The notes under the pieces are model-generated. The model saw only the letters and a list, made by a program, of their open reading frames with translations, had not been told where the DNA came from and did not search any database. Positions 47,334 through 56,895 of a stretch of 64,000 nt of DNA are shown piece by piece. The translations under genes were made by a program, and so were the position numbers. This stretch comes from JALYXI01 sp963795835 (GTDB lineage Bacteria; Acidobacteriota; Terriglobia; Bryobacterales; Bryobacteraceae): positions 186,001 through 250,000 of the forward strand of contig CAWCJC010000002.1 in the NCBI GenBank assembly GCA_963795835.1, written 5' to 3'. Position 1 is the stretch's first letter, and each line of letters begins with the position of its first letter.

Positions 47334-49278
47334 GTGAGATTCCTGTTCCTGCCGCTGCTTGCGGCTTCCGTGTGGGCGCAAGCGCCTATTCGTTACGAAG
47401 TCGCATTCCCGAATGCGGTGCACCATGAAGCGCAGGTGCGCGCGACGTTTTCCGAGGTGAAGCAGCCCGTGCTGGAGGTGGTGATGAGCCGGAGTTCCCC
47501 GGGACGGTATGCGATTCATGAGTTCGCAAAGAACGTTTACGGGGTCCGGGTGACGGATGGCGAAGGACATGTGTTGAACGTGGACCGCAGCGATCCGTAC
47601 AGCTGGAAAGTTTCCGGGCACAAGGGAACGGTGGTGGTGGAGTACACGCTGTTCGGAGACAGGGTGGACGGCACTTACGACGGGATCGATGGAACGCAGG
47701 CGCATTTGAATATGCCGGCGAGTTTCGTCTGGGCGCATGGGATGGAGAAGCACCCTGCCAGCGTTCCGGTTTGTGCTTCCGGACGGCAAGAACTGGCGCG
47801 TGGCAACCCAGATGGCGCTGAATGCCGATGGGACGTATAGCTCGCCCAATCTCGACATGATGATGGATAGCCCCGTGGTGTTGGGCAACTTCGATCTGGA
47901 GCAATGGCGCTCCGGTGATCGCGACTTTCGCATGGCGCTGACGCACACGGGGACGAAAGAAGAAGCGGCTGCTTACGCCCGGATGGCGCAGGCGGTGGTG
48001 ACGGAAGCAGAGGGCGTATTCGGCGCGTTTCCGAAGTACGACACGGGGAATTACACGTTTCTGATCGACTATCTGCCGTTCGCATCGGGAGATGGCATGG
48101 AGCATCGCGATTCCACGGTGATCACGGGGACGCGGCAGTTGAAGCAGGCGGCCACGCAGAACATCGGGACGGTGTCGCACGAGTTTTTTCATTCGTGGAA
48201 TGTGGAGCGGATCCGGCCGCGGGCGCTGGAGCCCTTTGATTTCGAACGGGCGAATATGTCGGGTGAACTTTGGTTCGCAGAAGGCTTTACGAACTACTAC
48301 GGGCAGTTAATTCTGAAGCGCGCGGGGTTGGTGAGCGTCGACCGGTTCGCTCAGCAGATGGGCTTCGGGGTGAGCTTCGTCTTGAATGCGCCGGGTCGCC
48401 AGGTGTTCAACGTGGTGGAGATGGCGCGGCAGGCGCCCTTTGTGGATGCTGCTACAGCGAACGACCCTGTGAACACGCAAAACACGTACATCTCCTATTA
48501 CACGTATGGGCAAGTAATCGCGCTGGGGTTGGATCTGACGATCCGGACGAAGTTCCCGGGCAAGAGTCTGGACGACTGGATGCGGCAGATGTGGAAGGAA
48601 CATCCGGATGTGCAGAAGCCTTATACGCTGGCCGACCTGGAATCGGCGTTGGGCGCGGCAGTGGGAAACAAGGAGTTTGCGGCGGACGTGTTTCGCCGTT
48701 ACATCGTGGGGAAGGAGGCCATGGATTACGCGAATCTGCTGGCGCGGGCGGGATTGACGCTGCAAAAGCAACCCGGTGCGCATATTTGGTTCGGAGCGCA
48801 GGGATATGCGATGAGCGATTCCGGGATGGAGATTACGGGGCCGACTCTGCGGGATTCCCCGGCTTACCTGGCGGGGCTGGATCGCGGAGATAAGGTGTTG
48901 GAGTTCGAGGGGAAGGTGCTGAAGAGTGAGGAGGATCTGACGAAGTGGGGGAATTCGCATAAACCTGGGGACAAGGTGAAGTTGAACGTGGAGGGCCGGT
49001 CGGGAAAGCGGGACGTGGAAGTGACTCTGACGGAATCGCCTGCGTTGGAGTTAGTCCCCGTTCCACAGGCCACTTCGGAGCAGTTAGCGCTGCAAGCGGC
49101 GTGGTTGGGTTCGAAAGCGGTCCACCCGCTGCCTGAGTTAAGAAAGTATTGCCCGGTATGCAAGCGCGCGGAATTATTCGAATGGGAGCACTGCCCGTTT
49201 GATGGGGCGGAGCTGGGGATCGTGCCGGGAACGGCTGATGTGCGGCCTGCGGGAATGATGCGAAGGCGGCGGAATTGA
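47334..49278 (+). CDS. M61-family metallopeptidase with PDZ and zinc-ribbon tail, frameshifted
   Basis: About 648 residues starting at GTG 47334 with a signal peptide (RFLFLPLLAASVWAQ). The frame breaks between about 47752 and 47768; dropping one base turns HGMEKHPA into RFVLPDGKNWRVATQM. The peptidase domain has the zinc motif SHEFFHSWNVERIRP (HExxH) with downstream GELWFAEGFTNYYGQL. A PDZ domain follows (SPAYLAGLDRGDKVLEFEGK). An unusual tail has two Cys pairs (KYCPVCKRAELFEWEHCPFDG), a small zinc ribbon. M61 enzymes are glycyl aminopeptidases; the protein should be periplasmic. Confidence 0.85.
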
Positions 49279-49304
49279 AGGCGTTCCCTGACGGTCACGG
49301 CTCT

Positions 49305-50354
49305 TTACGATCTGTGCGTTTGGGCGGATTCGAGTGCTTGTTCCAGGCGGTGGAGGCCTTCTCTTAGGATTTCGGGCTCAGCAACTAGCGAGATTCTGAT
49401 GTGGCCGGGCTTGCCGAAGAAGCTTCCGGGGACTACGGTGGTCTCGTACTTGTCTCGCAGTTCGCCGCAGATTGTGTCGGCAATTTGGGGGAACACCACC
49501 GTGCCCTGCGCCGGTACTTCCAGGCCGTGTTTTTCGGCGAAAGTGCGGTAGGTTTCGCGGTTCGTTTCTATCAATCGTTTTGACCGTTCGCGGATTTTGG
49601 GGAGTTGCTCGAAGGCCTTCACGCTTAGCAGTTCCGCCGGATGCGCGGGGATGTTGTCGAACAGATCGATGAGCCGCCAAAGCCGTTCTGCGATCTCCGG
49701 TTGCGCGAAAATCCAGCCGCATCGCAGTCCGCTTAAGCCGTACACCTTCGTCAAGCTGCTGGTCACCAGAAAGTTTGGGCCTAAGTGGAAGGCGGAGCGC
49801 ACATGCCGGTCCCAGACGCAATCCAGATACACTTCGTCCACCAGAACGTAAGCGCCTTGCTTCTCGGCTATGCGGCCGATCTCCACCAGTTCAGCCTCCT
49901 CCATCAGGGCGCTGGTGGGGTTGTGTAGATTGGTCAAGACGATCAGTTTCGTGCGTGGCGTAATCGCATCGGCGACGTCGGTGCCCCTGGTGAAATGGTT
50001 TACCTTGGCGCCTGTGAACCGTGCCAGATTCGGCAAAATCTCATAGGTGGGAAATTCGACCAGCGCTTCATCACCCGCGCGTAGCAGCAACAGAAACGCA
50101 TACATGTTTGCACCGGAGGTTCCGCCGCCCGGCACGATGCACTCTACCGGCACGTTGTACTCTTTGCCGATCGCTTCCCGCAACGGGGTGTATCCGTAAC
50201 CGCCGGGACCGTTGATTTCCAGCTCCTCGATTGTGGCGCCTAAGTCCGCAAGCGGATAGCCTGGCACGCCGCTGGTCGCGAGATTGTACTTTGCCCTGGA
50301 CTTGGTTTTCGCCCAGTGCATGTAGTCCGACTTCATCGAGTCTTGCGAGTCCAT
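49305..50354 (-). CDS. Class I/II aminotransferase
   Basis: 349 residues from ATG 50354. A fold-type-I PLP enzyme: GGYGYTPLREAIGKEYNVP, the PLP-site GGGTSGANMYAF, NLHNPTSALM, VLVDEVYLDCVWD (Asp and Tyr near the ring) and SSLTKVYGLSGLRCGWIF with the Schiff-base Lys in SSLTKVYG. It makes or breaks an amino acid in the cytoplasm; the substrate is unknown. The frame stays open through the permease end, but MDSQDSMKSDYMHWAK is the family-like start. It overlaps the permease 3' end by 22 bases, so it is co-transcribed. Confidence 0.88.
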   Translation of the reverse strand: MDSQDSMKSDYMHWAKTKSRAKYNLATSGVPGYPLADLGATIEELEINGPGGYGYTPLREAIGKEYNVPVECIVPGGGTSGANMYAFLLLLRAGDEALVEFPTYEILPNLARFTGAKVNHFTRGTDVADAITPRTKLIVLTNLHNPTSALMEEAELVEIGRIAEKQGAYVLVDEVYLDCVWDRHVRSAFHLGPNFLVTSSLTKVYGLSGLRCGWIFAQPEIAERLWRLIDLFDNIPAHPAELLSVKAFEQLPKIRERSKRLIETNRETYRTFAEKHGLEVPAQGTVVFPQIADTICGELRDKYETTVVPGSFFGKPGHIRISLVAEPEILREGLHRLEQALESAQTHRS

Positions 50355-51595
50355 AGCCAGTAGACTGGCACGCCCGCCGCCAGAATGCCAAGCCCGATTG
50401 CGCTGGTTGAGGGCTCCGCGCGAATGGTGGCGGCAACGGTTACGAAACAGGCAATCACGAAGAACACCGTCGTCCACTGTATGATTCGGCCTGGTGTGGC
50501 GAAACAGCGCTGCACCGGTCAGCCCGAAGAAGATGAAGTCGATCGAAACGACGTAGCTGAGGATCTTGTCGTACGTGCCTGAGAAACGCAATGATCGCGG
50601 CTAAGACTGCTTGCAGAAGAATGGCCGCGGCGGGCACTTGCGTCCGTTCATACAGTGTTCCGATCACTTCGAAGAAGACGCCATCGCGCGCCATGGCGTA
50701 GTAGATTCTGGGCGCGGTCAGCATGCCCTGGCTTAAGAAGCCCAGTGTGGAAACCGCGATGGCGGCCGCGACCAGGCGGCCCCCCGCCGCGCCAAACGCG
50801 AGCGTCATCACCGCGCTGGCCGGCGTTGGCGTTGCAGCCAGCCGATCCACTCCCAGGGCGCGCACGCAGATCCAGTTCACCGCCAGATAGAGCACCACCA
50901 CGCCGCTCACGCCCAGAATCAAACCTCGGGCCAGGTCGCGACTCGGGATTCTTCATTTCTCCCGAAAGGAAGCTGGCCGTTTGCCATCCGCCGTATGCGA
51001 ACAGCACCGGGGTGAGCGCTCCCGCGAGAGAACCCACGCGGCTGGCGGTGGGCTGCGCATGAGCGGGAGCAAAGAAGCCTGCGAACACCAGAGTGGCTAT
51101 GGCGGCAATCTTGAGCGCCATCAGAAGATTCTGCACAGCGCTTCCGGAACGAACGCCAATCAGATTCACCGCCGCAAGCGCCATCAGCGTGAGCGCCGCA
51201 ATTACGGCAGGCGGCCAGGGAAGGCCGGTCATCTCGACAAGATAATGCGCGAACGTGACCGCGACAGCCGCCATGCCGCCGGTCTGGATCACCAGCAGCA
51301 GACTCCATCCGTAAAGGAACGCCACGGAAGGATGCCACCCGTCCCGCAGATAAGCGTATTGCCCGCCGACCGCGGTGTTGCGCGCGGCCAAATCCGCATA
51401 GACGAAGGCGCCGGCCATGGCCACCGCGCCGCCGAAAGCCCACACGCCCAAGATGGCCCATGCGTTCGGGGCTTGGCGCGCCACGACATAAGGGTTCATG
51501 AAGATGCCGGAACCGATGATGCCGCCCATCACGATCATCGTGATATCGAAAAGATTCAGTTGGCGGGCAAGCGGCAAGAAGGTATTTGAGTACAA
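50333..51595 (-). CDS. APC-superfamily amino-acid permease, three frameshifts
   Basis: The pieces, in order, are NLFDITMIVMGGIIGSGIFMNP through GEMKNPESR (to about 50940), LARGLILGVSGVVVLYLAVN through QAVLAAIIAF (to about 50585), GTYDKILSYVVSIDFIFFGL (to about 50510) and TPGRIIQWTTVFFVIACF to the stop at 50333. Joined, they give about 420 residues with 12 expected spans of an LAT/APC antiporter. Each step is one surplus base (or two missing). The start is uncertain: TTG at 51595 or 51577, overlapping the CE15 promoter region. It probably exchanges amino acids for the neighbouring aminotransferase. Confidence 0.8.
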
Positions 51596-51603
51596 TACGC
51601 TCC

Positions 51604-52824
51604 ATGCTGTCTCGCAGGCAACTTTTATCTTTGCTTCCTGCGTCCGTGCTCGCGCAGGCGCAGACTCCCTATAACTACGACGAAGCGAAGGCCGGACCTT
51701 ATCGCTTGCCTGAGCTGTTGACCGTGCATGACGTCCGTGCCTGGAACGCTCGCCGCAGGCCGGAGCTGCTGCGGCTTTTTGCGACTCACGTTTATGGGCG
51801 CACGCCTGGGAACAAGCTTTCGCCTGTGATGGAACGGCTCTCGCCCGACGAGCCGGTTTTTGAGGGGAAGGCAATGCGCCGCCAGGTCCGGATCTATCTG
51901 TCGGAAGACAGGCGCGGTCCCAAGATGGACCTGTTGCTCTACGTGCCCACGGAAGCGAAGAAGCCTGTGCCCGCGTTTCTGGGCCTGAATTTCAGCGGGA
52001 ATCAAACCGTGCACACCGACCCGGGAATTCATCTGGGGCAGATTTGGGTGAAGGGCGTGGTTCAGGATGCTACTGAGAAATCGCGCGGCGCCGGCGCGTC
52101 GCAATGGCAGGTGGAGAAAATCATCGCCCGCGGCTATGGGCTGGCCACTGTCTACTATGGCGACATCGAACCTGATTTCGATGGCGGCATCGCGCATGGT
52201 GTGCGTTCGCTGTTTCCGGCGCCGGGCGATGAGGATTGGGGCGCGCTGGGCGCGTGGGCTTTCGGGCTTTCGCGCGCGCTGGACTATCTGGATGCCGATC
52301 GCGATGTGGATGCTCATCGTGTGGCGTTGATGGGGCACTCGCGCCTGGGCAAGGCCGCCGTGTGGGCCGGCGCGCAGGACCAGCGCTTCGCGATGGTTGT
52401 CTCGAATTGCTCCGGTACAGGCGGGGTCAGCCTGTTCCACCGGAACTATGGAGAAACGATTGAGCACTTGAACACCGCCTTCCCGCACTGGTTCTGCCGC
52501 AACTTCCGGCGCTATAGCGGCCATGCGGACCAGCTTCCGGTGGACCAGCACGAACTGATCGCTTTACATGCTCCCCGGCCTTTTTACATCGGCACGGCCG
52601 AAGGCGATCAGGGGGCGGACCCGCATGGTGGCTTCCTGGCGGCTAAGGCCGCGACGCCCGTGTACGAGATGTTCGGGAAGACCGGGATTACGGCGAAAGA
52701 GATGCCGCCGCTTCACCAGCCCCTGATGAACGACATCGGCTTTCACATTCGCGCGGGCAAACATGACGTGACGGAGTATGACTGGGAGCAATATCTGACG
52801 TTCGCGGAGAAAATGGCCAAATAA
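51604..52824 (+). CDS. CE15-type glucuronoyl esterase, Tat leader
   Basis: 406 residues. A short twin-arginine leader (MLSRRQLLSLLPASVLAQAQ) is followed by an alpha/beta hydrolase. The Ser at about residue 246 lies in ALMGHSRLGKAAVWAGAQDQRF, the CE15 elbow in bacterial form (GHSRLGK). FHIRAGKHDVTEYDW near the C-terminus carries the catalytic His, and FLGLNFSGNQTVHTDP and NCSGTGGVSLFHRNYGE also match. CE15 enzymes cut the ester between glucuronic acid on xylan and lignin. Solibacter relatives are known in this family. It is divergent from the permease. Confidence 0.88.
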   Translation: MLSRRQLLSLLPASVLAQAQTPYNYDEAKAGPYRLPELLTVHDVRAWNARRRPELLRLFATHVYGRTPGNKLSPVMERLSPDEPVFEGKAMRRQVRIYLSEDRRGPKMDLLLYVPTEAKKPVPAFLGLNFSGNQTVHTDPGIHLGQIWVKGVVQDATEKSRGAGASQWQVEKIIARGYGLATVYYGDIEPDFDGGIAHGVRSLFPAPGDEDWGALGAWAFGLSRALDYLDADRDVDAHRVALMGHSRLGKAAVWAGAQDQRFAMVVSNCSGTGGVSLFHRNYGETIEHLNTAFPHWFCRNFRRYSGHADQLPVDQHELIALHAPRPFYIGTAEGDQGADPHGGFLAAKAATPVYEMFGKTGITAKEMPPLHQPLMNDIGFHIRAGKHDVTEYDWEQYLTFAEKMAK

Positions 52825-52860
52825 CTCGTCGGCGACCGCTGAAACGGTATCATTTGCAGA

Positions 52861-55431
52861 ATGAGAATTCTTCTGGTTCTGTTCTGCCTGCCGTGCATTG
52901 CGGCCGAGTACGTGTCGCGCGCCAATTACGAACTTGCCACGCGCTGGACACCTGCCAAAGTCGGCAAGCTGGTGTTCGATACTTCGGTAACACCGCACTG
53001 GCTCGATACGGGCGACCGCTTCTGGTACACGTGGGAGAACAGCAAGGGCCGCCGATTCTATGTGGTGGACCCGGTGAAGAAGACAAAGACTCAGGTCTTT
53101 GACTCGACCCGCCTGGCAGCGCTGCTCACCGAAAAGACCGGCGTGCCGTTCGAGTCGCAGCACCTGCCCATTCGGACCATCAAGTACGTGAAGGGCGATG
53201 GGTGCATTCAATTCGATCTGGATGTGCCGAAGGATGCCGCAATCCCCGGTGAGAAGAAAGAGCCTGAGGACAATCCGCAACAGCGCCGCGCCGGAGCGGC
53301 TGCCGCCATCCCCGCGTCCATCAACAAAACGCTCACGTTTGAATATGACCTGGGCTCGAGCAACCTAACAATGCTGCCGGAACGTACGCCGCGCAAGCCT
53401 CGTTGGGCGTCTGTTTCTCCGGACGACCGCTTCATTGTGTTTTCGCGGAATCAGAACCTGTTCCTGATGGACGCGGCGAATTATGCGAAGGCGCTGAAGA
53501 AGCCCACCGACACCACCATCGTCGAGACGCAACTCACAACCGACGGAGTTGAGGACTTTGGCTACACGCGGCGCGCCGGCGATTTCGAACGCCAGCAGGA
53601 CCAGCAGCTGACCGAGCAGGAGCGGGCCGAACTGGAGCAGCAGACCGATAGCAAAGACAAGAATGCCCGCGTGCCCGCGATTATGATTGCCTGGAGCCGC
53701 GATTCGAAGAAGTTTTCCGTGATCCGCCAGGACGCGCGCAAGGTCGGCCAACTATGGGTGATCAACTCGCTCGCGCAGCCGCGGCCGACGCTTGAGACGT
53801 ACCGATATCAGATGCCGGGTGAGGTGGATGGGCCGTTGCCCCACCTGGAAGTGTTCGACATCGCGGCCAAGAGCCGGGTGGAGATGAAGGCCGAGTCGTT
53901 TGCCGACCAGACGCTTTCGATTGAGACGGAGCGCCCTTCCGCGCATGCGCGCGAACACGAGAAGATGGAGCCCCTTTGGGTGGGTCCCGGTTCAGCGAAG
54001 TTCTATTTTCAGCGCACCAGCCGCGACATGCATCGCGTGGACCTGTGCGTGGCCGATACCGCAACGGGTGAGGTGAAGCCAGTGATTCAGGAGCGCATGA
54101 ACGTCTATGTGGAATCGAAGCCGCTTCGAGTGATCAACAATGGCGCGGAGTTGATTCACTGGTCCGAGCGCGATGGCTGGGGCCATTACTACTTGTATAG
54201 CGCCGATGGAACACTGAAGAACCGGATCACCAACGGCGAGTTCGTCACTGAAGACATCACCGGCGTGGACGAGAAGGCGCGGGCGTTGTTTCTCACCGCG
54301 GAAGGCCGTGAAGATGGCGAAGACCCCTACTATACGCATGTGTATCGCGCGAATCTGGATGGAAGCGGGATGACACTGCTTGATCCCGGGAACGAATCGC
54401 ATGCGGTCAACATGTCCGATTCCGGGAAGTTCTTCGTCGACAACAGTTCGCGCGTGGACAGCGCTCCGAAGGCTGTGCTTTATGACAATCGGGGCGCGCA
54501 TGCGCTGGATCTGGAGGCGGTGGACGTGGCGCCGATGCTCGCGGCCGGATTCAAGTATCCGGAGGCGTTCAAGATCAAAGCCGACGACGGGGTCACGGAT
54601 CTGTATGGCGTGATGTACAAGCCCTTCGATTTCGATCCGGCGAAGAAGTATCCGATTGTGGAGCAAGTGTATCCGGGGCCGCAGACGGAGCAGGTGACCA
54701 AGACATTCACTCCGAAGAGCCCGAACGTGGTGCTGGCGCAGCTGGGTTTTATCGTGATTGAAGTTGGAAACCGAGGCGGCAATCCGCACCGCTCGCAGTG
54801 GTATCACACGTTCGGCTACGGCAACCTGCGCGATTACGGTCTGGCGGACAAGAAGGCGGCGGTGGAGCAGTTAGCGGCGCGACATCCGTTCATCGATCTC
54901 GATCGCGTTGGGATCTACGGCCATTCGGGTGGTGGCTTTATGTCGACGGCGGCGATGTTGATTTATCCGGACTTCTTCAAGGCCGCGGTATCGGAATCCG
55001 GCAATCATGAGAACAACATCTATAACCGGACTTGGAGTGAGAAACACCATGGCGTGAAAGAAGTTGCCGGGAAGGACGGCAAGACCACGTTCGAGTACGA
55101 CATCGAGAAAAATTCGGAGATCGCGAAGAACTTGAAGGGTCACCTGCTGTTATCGACAGGGGATATTGATAACAACGTGCATCCGGCGAATACGTTGCGG
55201 TTAATCGATGCGTTGATTAAAGCCAACAAACGCTTCGATCAGTTCTTCCTGCCGGGAATGCGGCATGCGTACGCTGCGGACGCGGAGTATTTCTCTTGGG
55301 TGCGGAACGATTACTTCTGCAAACACCTGTTGGGGGATTTCGATCAGAGCGTGGATATGTGGGAGATGAATCGGGAGAAGCCGGCGGCGGTGAAGAAGGT
55401 TGTAAGCAGTGAGCGAAGGGGGACGCTTTAG
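52861..55431 (+). CDS. S9-family (DPP IV-like) serine peptidase
   Basis: 856 residues with a short signal peptide (RILLVLFCLPCIAAE). An N-terminal beta-propeller (about 60-600) holds repeats such as KPRWASVSPDDRFIVFSRNQNL. The catalytic domain has the Ser at about residue 688 in YGHSGGGFMSTAAM, the Asp in LLSTGDIDNNVHPANT and the His in PGMRHAYAADAEYF. It cleaves dipeptides or other short fragments from peptide N-termini in the periplasm. It follows the CE15 gene after 36 bases in the same direction and may share a transcript. Confidence 0.95.
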   Translation: MRILLVLFCLPCIAAEYVSRANYELATRWTPAKVGKLVFDTSVTPHWLDTGDRFWYTWENSKGRRFYVVDPVKKTKTQVFDSTRLAALLTEKTGVPFESQHLPIRTIKYVKGDGCIQFDLDVPKDAAIPGEKKEPEDNPQQRRAGAAAAIPASINKTLTFEYDLGSSNLTMLPERTPRKPRWASVSPDDRFIVFSRNQNLFLMDAANYAKALKKPTDTTIVETQLTTDGVEDFGYTRRAGDFERQQDQQLTEQERAELEQQTDSKDKNARVPAIMIAWSRDSKKFSVIRQDARKVGQLWVINSLAQPRPTLETYRYQMPGEVDGPLPHLEVFDIAAKSRVEMKAESFADQTLSIETERPSAHAREHEKMEPLWVGPGSAKFYFQRTSRDMHRVDLCVADTATGEVKPVIQERMNVYVESKPLRVINNGAELIHWSERDGWGHYYLYSADGTLKNRITNGEFVTEDITGVDEKARALFLTAEGREDGEDPYYTHVYRANLDGSGMTLLDPGNESHAVNMSDSGKFFVDNSSRVDSAPKAVLYDNRGAHALDLEAVDVAPMLAAGFKYPEAFKIKADDGVTDLYGVMYKPFDFDPAKKYPIVEQVYPGPQTEQVTKTFTPKSPNVVLAQLGFIVIEVGNRGGNPHRSQWYHTFGYGNLRDYGLADKKAAVEQLAARHPFIDLDRVGIYGHSGGGFMSTAAMLIYPDFFKAAVSESGNHENNIYNRTWSEKHHGVKEVAGKDGKTTFEYDIEKNSEIAKNLKGHLLLSTGDIDNNVHPANTLRLIDALIKANKRFDQFFLPGMRHAYAADAEYFSWVRNDYFCKHLLGDFDQSVDMWEMNREKPAAVKKVVSSERRGTL

Positions 55432-55445
55432 ATCCGCGTAATCAC

Positions 55446-55667
55446 CTAAACCAGGGCGGGAATTTCCACCTCAATTTCTCGAACAACCGCATCCGGTGAT
55501 CTTTCAGCCGCCGAAGCTTCCCAATACAGTTGGATCGCTTCGGCGGCGCGAGAGGTAAGAGTCTCCTGCGTTGCCCCAGTCACAAGAATGGCGGGAAGTT
55601 CCGGGACATACGCGCTGTAGCCATCTTCTGCATTTCCTTCGACAACAATTGCGTAGGTTCGTTTCAT
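55446..55667 (-). CDS. hicB: HicB-family antitoxin
   Basis: 73 residues. The partial RNase-H-like fold begins KRTYAIVVEGNAEDGYSAYVPELPAILVTG, the standard HicB opening. The AAEAIQLYWEASA helix leads to a short acidic tail, and no separate DNA-binding domain is present. It would neutralise HicA. The gene follows hicA with a 4-base overlap (ATGA), the usual hicAB order. It converges with the S9 peptidase gene, leaving 14 bases between stops. Confidence 0.9.
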   Translation of the reverse strand: MKRTYAIVVEGNAEDGYSAYVPELPAILVTGATQETLTSRAAEAIQLYWEASAAERSPDAVVREIEVEIPALV

Positions 55668-55864
55668 TTTTCAGGATTGTCCAAACCGGTTTGTTTGAGG
55701 ATTGCTTTGTACGTGCCAGGGCGAATTTCGTCGCTTCCTTTGCCGGAAACGACTGTGATTTGTCCCGACCGTTTGCGAAAGATGCGATGATCTCCGCTGG
55801 TACGGATGTGGGACCAGCCATTTGCCTCGAGTAGCCTGATCATGTCTCGAACTTTGACTGGCAC
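55664..55864 (-). CDS. hicA: HicA-family toxin (mRNA interferase)
   Basis: 66 residues from GTG 55864. A small double-stranded-RNA-binding-like fold: VKVRDMIRLLEANGWSHIRT and SGDHRIFRKRSGQITVVSG with the catalytic His of HicA (SGDH), then PGTYKAILKQTGL. HicA cleaves mRNA independently of ribosomes when HicB is lost. It overlaps hicB and starts 14 bases after the tRNA-Val 3' end. That is consistent with the tRNA acting as an integration site or supplying read-through transcription. Confidence 0.9.
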   Translation of the reverse strand: MPVKVRDMIRLLEANGWSHIRTSGDHRIFRKRSGQITVVSGKGSDEIRPGTYKAILKQTGLDNPEK

Positions 55865-55878
55865 GCAACGAAATCAAG

Positions 55879-55955
55879 TGGTGGGCTCTACAGAATTCGA
55901 ATCTGTGACCTCTACCGTGTCAAGGTAGCGCTCTAACCAACTGAGCTAAGAGCCC
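55879..55955 (-). tRNA. tRNA-Val (GAC)
   Basis: On the minus strand it begins GGGCTCT and ends AGAGCCC-ACCA, a perfect 7-base-pair acceptor stem. The anticodon stem CTACC/GGTAG encloses TTGACAC with anticodon GAC, which reads GUC (Val). The T arm holds TTCGAAT between ACAGA and CTGT, and the D arm has GCTC...GAGC. The CCA end is encoded in the DNA. DUF72 ends just upstream on the same strand and HicA starts just downstream. Confidence 0.96.
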
Positions 55956-55968
55956 TTAGGCAACAACT

Positions 55969-56895
55969 TCAAAGTATATCATCGTCGGTGATGTGGACGA
56001 TGGTGCCGGGGGCGTGGCCTTCCAGCCGATTGTTGATGAACAGGAAGCTGGTGCGGCGCTCGGCGCGGGACATTTCCATGATTTCGCGCAGCGCGGTGCG
56101 CACTTCTTTGTTGGGATCGCGAATTTCGGTGTAGGGGGAGAAGAGACGGACCGCATCCTCATAGGCGCGGCCGGGGCGGAGCAGCGCGCGCGTGACCAGG
56201 AAATCGGCGGTGCGGGATTCGGGGATGCGGATCTGCTGGTCGAGCGGCGGCATGCGCGTCCAGGAGTTGTAGACGTGGGCAATGTTGTGGTCGCGCAGGA
56301 GCTCGAAATAGGCGGGGAACAGGTATTCCTCGTTCCGCACTTCCACGGCATAACGGAAGGTCTGGGGAAGGCGCGTGAGGAAAGGCGCCAGAAGCTCTAC
56401 GAAATCCCTTGGCGCGGTTTTCGACCAGCCGAATTCGAAAATGAGAACGCCTGTTTGGTGCTGGTGCGGCTCCAGAAGATCGAGGAACGAGCGTTGGAAC
56501 AGCTCGCTATCGAGATAGGTGGGCAAAGCGCGACAAGTAATCTGTTCCGGGACTTTGAACCCGAACTGAAATGCGTCCGGCACCTGGGCAAACAGCCGCG
56601 CCCAGAATTGGTCCGTGGGGAACTGGTAGAAGGCGAAATCACCGCAGACGGTAGGGAACGTTTCCGCGTATTCGCTTAAAGCCGTTTGTTCGAAGAGCTT
56701 CTTCGAAAAGCGGCCGCGGGTGAGGTAACGCGAAGGCGAATAAATTTTTTCCAGCCAGCCCTCATACTTCCATGAGCTTCCGCCGATAAGGATGTTATTA
56801 GCAGCCAGTCTGGCTAGACGAGGGCGGAGCAGAGGCGCGAGGGACGCTTCTGCTTCTTGATCTTCGAAAAGAGAAGTTTGCGCTTTGCTTACCAT
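55969..56895 (-). CDS. DUF72 domain protein
   Basis: 308 residues, the YecE-like TIM-barrel DUF72: NILIGGSSWKYEGWLEKIY, YAETFPTVCGDFAFYQFPT, FQFGFKVPEQIT, GVLIFEFGWS, RYAVEVRNEEYL and AHVYNSWTRMPPL. Its biochemical activity is not known in the family. The stop lies 13 bases before the tRNA-Val. The gamma-glutamyltranspeptidase gene overlaps the start by 7 bases on the same strand. Confidence 0.92.
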   Translation of the reverse strand: MVSKAQTSLFEDQEAEASLAPLLRPRLARLAANNILIGGSSWKYEGWLEKIYSPSRYLTRGRFSKKLFEQTALSEYAETFPTVCGDFAFYQFPTDQFWARLFAQVPDAFQFGFKVPEQITCRALPTYLDSELFQRSFLDLLEPHQHQTGVLIFEFGWSKTAPRDFVELLAPFLTRLPQTFRYAVEVRNEEYLFPAYFELLRDHNIAHVYNSWTRMPPLDQQIRIPESRTADFLVTRALLRPGRAYEDAVRLFSPYTEIRDPNKEVRTALREIMEMSRAERRTSFLFINNRLEGHAPGTIVHITDDDIL

